Positions 4,704 to 6,342 of a stretch of DNA of 6,342 bases are shown piece after piece. The notes below the pieces were generated by a model. The model did not search any database and was not told where the DNA came from. It saw nothing but the letters and a program-made list of their open reading frames with translations. Location of the stretch: the NCBI GenBank assembly GCA_003542955.1, contig DPJP01000245.1:14379-20720 (forward strand). The letters are read 5' to 3'. How positions within the stretch are numbered: the stretch's first letter is position 1; each line of letters starts with the position of its first letter. A program made the position numbers and the translations under genes. The stretch comes from Armatimonadota bacterium (GTDB lineage Bacteria > Armatimonadota > Zipacnadia > Zipacnadales > UBA11051).

Positions 4704-6342
4704 ATGGGACACGGACCTGGAGCGGCCGTAGCAGTCACGCTGCTGCTTCTGCTGGCTGTTCTGCGGCCCTCCGCCGCCGACCCCATCCCACTCACCGATG
4801 CCGCGAAGGTTAAACACCAGGAGGTATTGCGCCTGGAGTTGCCCGACAGGCCTGCGCTCGGCGCCGGGCCGGTCTACCTGCAGTTCTCCGCGCGCATCGA
4901 GGCCGGCACCTACCTGAGCGGCTCCGCGCCCGCCCTCCGCGTGCTCGTCAACGACCTCCCCACCTCAATCGAGCGCCTCGTCAACAAGCCCCCTTACTAC
5001 ATGTTCCAGCCGGAGCAGCGTGTGAGATGGTACGCGCCCGCGGAGGCGGCATGGGTCATCTCCTACTATCCATGGGACAACACGACCAAGGATGAGGGCT
5101 TCGTCCACCATTACGTGCTCGACATCACGAACCTGCTGACGGCTGCGGACAACGTCGTCGGCTTCGAGAGCATCTACGGGTATGTGCCCGATGCCGCGGT
5201 CGAGCTTCACGGCGTCCGCGTGCTGACGACCGACGACTTCAGCAGGCACCCGCACCTGGGAGCCGAGGAGCCCGTCATCGAGAGCCATGCGCTCGATGAG
5301 TTCCGGATGCGGGCACTCGGCTACCACACCGGCGTACAGGCGAAGCTGGGGACACACGACGCCTACAGACCGCAGGTCGGCACCGTCGCGCCGCGCGAGA
5401 GCTTCGCGCAGGAGTATGGTGTCGAGGTCGATGACACCGGTCGCATCCGCGTCGGCGTCGGCGATGACACTTACACCGCCACCTCATGGTTCATCGAGCC
5501 GGAGGCGGGTCGATTGGGGGTCGGGCAGGCTGCAGGCCAACAGGGCTGGGAAACGCTCTCGGTCGACGGATTGAGTGTCTCGGGGGCCACGGAGACATTC
5601 ACCCTGGAGCGTACGCTGACGAGGCGCCCGTCGCATGTCGAGATCCGCGATCATGTGACCAACCTCACCGACGCCGACCTGCCGCTGGCATTCATCAATG
5701 CCGTGGACATGGGCGATGTGGCGGGCCTGCGGGAGTTCCGCATCTCCGGGCAGTTGATGAACAAGTTCTGGGCGAACACCTCCGCGCTCGAGGGCAGGCT
5801 CACGGGCGCCACGCCGGTCATCTATGTGGCACGCGATGACAGCGCGCTCGGGCTGGTGATGGAGGACGACGCCTACCGCAACCAGGGCTCGGTGATTGTG
5901 TGGGACTCGACGCTGGCACTGGGCGATGACATGTTCTACCTGGGGCCACGGTCCGAGTACACCTTCGTCTGGCGCATCTTCCCGCTGCGCGAGCCGAACT
6001 ACTTCACGCTGGTCAACGCCGTGCGCCACACGTGGGACCTGTTCCAGGAGATTCCGGGCCTGTTCGGCTTCGTCCATCCGAGCACGAAGGAGCGCATGTA
6101 CGAGGACGTCCGCTGCGCGGACTTCGATGGAGTCGCTCAGTGGGTGACGAGCTCCGGCATCGATGTCTCCTCAGCCGGGGCCGTGTGGCCCTTCGGAGAG
6201 CAGGAGACGCCGATGACGTTGTTCGGCAACGAGGAGATGGAGTTCATCCGCGAGGGCATCGGCGACTACCGCAACTGGCGCAGTGAGGTCCACAAGCGCG
6301 GTGTCGAGGTCCCGTGCCTGCCATACATGAACATCCACCTCT
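4704..6342 (+). CDS. Exported glycosidase-like protein of unrecognised family, C-terminus beyond right edge
   Basis: The frame is open for 546 codons to the right edge. Residues 1-25 are a signal peptide with a leucine-rich core (11-20) and likely cleavage after SAA at 23-25, so the protein is exported. Residues 40-175 look like a jelly-roll sugar-binding domain ending in VLDITNLLTAADNVVGFES (138-156), a pattern seen in galactose-binding-like domains of glycosidases. Residues 235-430 look like a large beta-sandwich of the mutarotase-like type (GVEVDDTGRIRVGV at 239-252, HVEIRDHVTNLTDADLPL at 311-328). From about 430, helices and a strand ending VPCLPYMNIHL (536-546) look like the start of a catalytic barrel, but catalytic residues are not in view. 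I infer a polysaccharide-acting enzyme and cannot name a family. It is preceded by the acidic-protein gene at 43 bases and may share its transcript. Minus-strand frames inside it lack ribosome binding sites and domain motifs. Confidence 0.85.
   Translation, partial: MGHGPGAAVAVTLLLLLAVLRPSAADPIPLTDAAKVKHQEVLRLELPDRPALGAGPVYLQFSARIEAGTYLSGSAPALRVLVNDLPTSIERLVNKPPYYMFQPEQRVRWYAPAEAAWVISYYPWDNTTKDEGFVHHYVLDITNLLTAADNVVGFESIYGYVPDAAVELHGVRVLTTDDFSRHPHLGAEEPVIESHALDEFRMRALGYHTGVQAKLGTHDAYRPQVGTVAPRESFAQEYGVEVDDTGRIRVGVGDDTYTATSWFIEPEAGRLGVGQAAGQQGWETLSVDGLSVSGATETFTLERTLTRRPSHVEIRDHVTNLTDADLPLAFINAVDMGDVAGLREFRISGQLMNKFWANTSALEGRLTGATPVIYVARDDSALGLVMEDDAYRNQGSVIVWDSTLALGDDMFYLGPRSEYTFVWRIFPLREPNYFTLVNAVRHTWDLFQEIPGLFGFVHPSTKERMYEDVRCADFDGVAQWVTSSGIDVSSAGAVWPFGEQETPMTLFGNEEMEFIREGIGDYRNWRSEVHKRGVEVPCLPYMNIHL

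Noticed and set aside
5484..6077. 197-codon reverse open frame inside the right-edge gene
   Set aside because: It has no domain-like pattern and opposes a continuous 546-codon frame with domain features.

Overview
This GC-rich window holds five protein-coding genes. One lies on the minus strand and runs off the left edge; four lie on the plus strand, and the last runs off the right edge. I found no rRNA, tRNA, CRISPR array, transposase or phage gene. The gene style is high GC, strong GGAGG-type ribosome binding sites and very large exported carbohydrate-active proteins with CBM9-like and GH123/DUF4091-like parts. This suggests an environmental bacterium of the Armatimonadota / Planctomycetota / Hydrogenedentota type. 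That placement is an inference from gene style only and carries low to moderate confidence.

Region 1 (1-2080, minus) is the N-terminal 693 residues of a secreted multidomain protein. It has a signal peptide, a CBM9-like sugar-binding domain, beta-sandwich linker domains, and a GH123/DUF4091-like catalytic barrel with an Asp-Glu pair. Region 2 (2081-2227) is a divergent intergenic stretch. It carries a well-formed sigma70-like promoter for the minus-strand gene and a perfect 12-bp palindrome in that gene's predicted leader.

Region 3 (2228-3384) is a two-gene unit: a small YcxB-like membrane protein, then a Nudix hydrolase that starts on a GTG overlapping the YcxB-like stop codon. Region 4 (3385-3625) is a 241-base gap. 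It holds four tandem 8-bp repeats that place stop codons in all three forward frames, an imperfect hairpin and a weak promoter candidate.

Region 5 (3626-4660) encodes a 344-residue, very acidic protein of unknown function. It is followed after 43 bases by Region 6 (4704 to the right edge), the first 546 residues of a second exported, glycosidase-like protein of unrecognised family.

The two large exported proteins at the edges probably act on extracellular or periplasmic polysaccharide. The three middle genes are cytoplasmic or membrane proteins with no evident tie to that job. I see no known defence, mobile or biosynthetic system here. The least explained items are the acidic 344-residue protein, the right-edge glycosidase-like protein, the octamer array and the palindrome-promoter pair.
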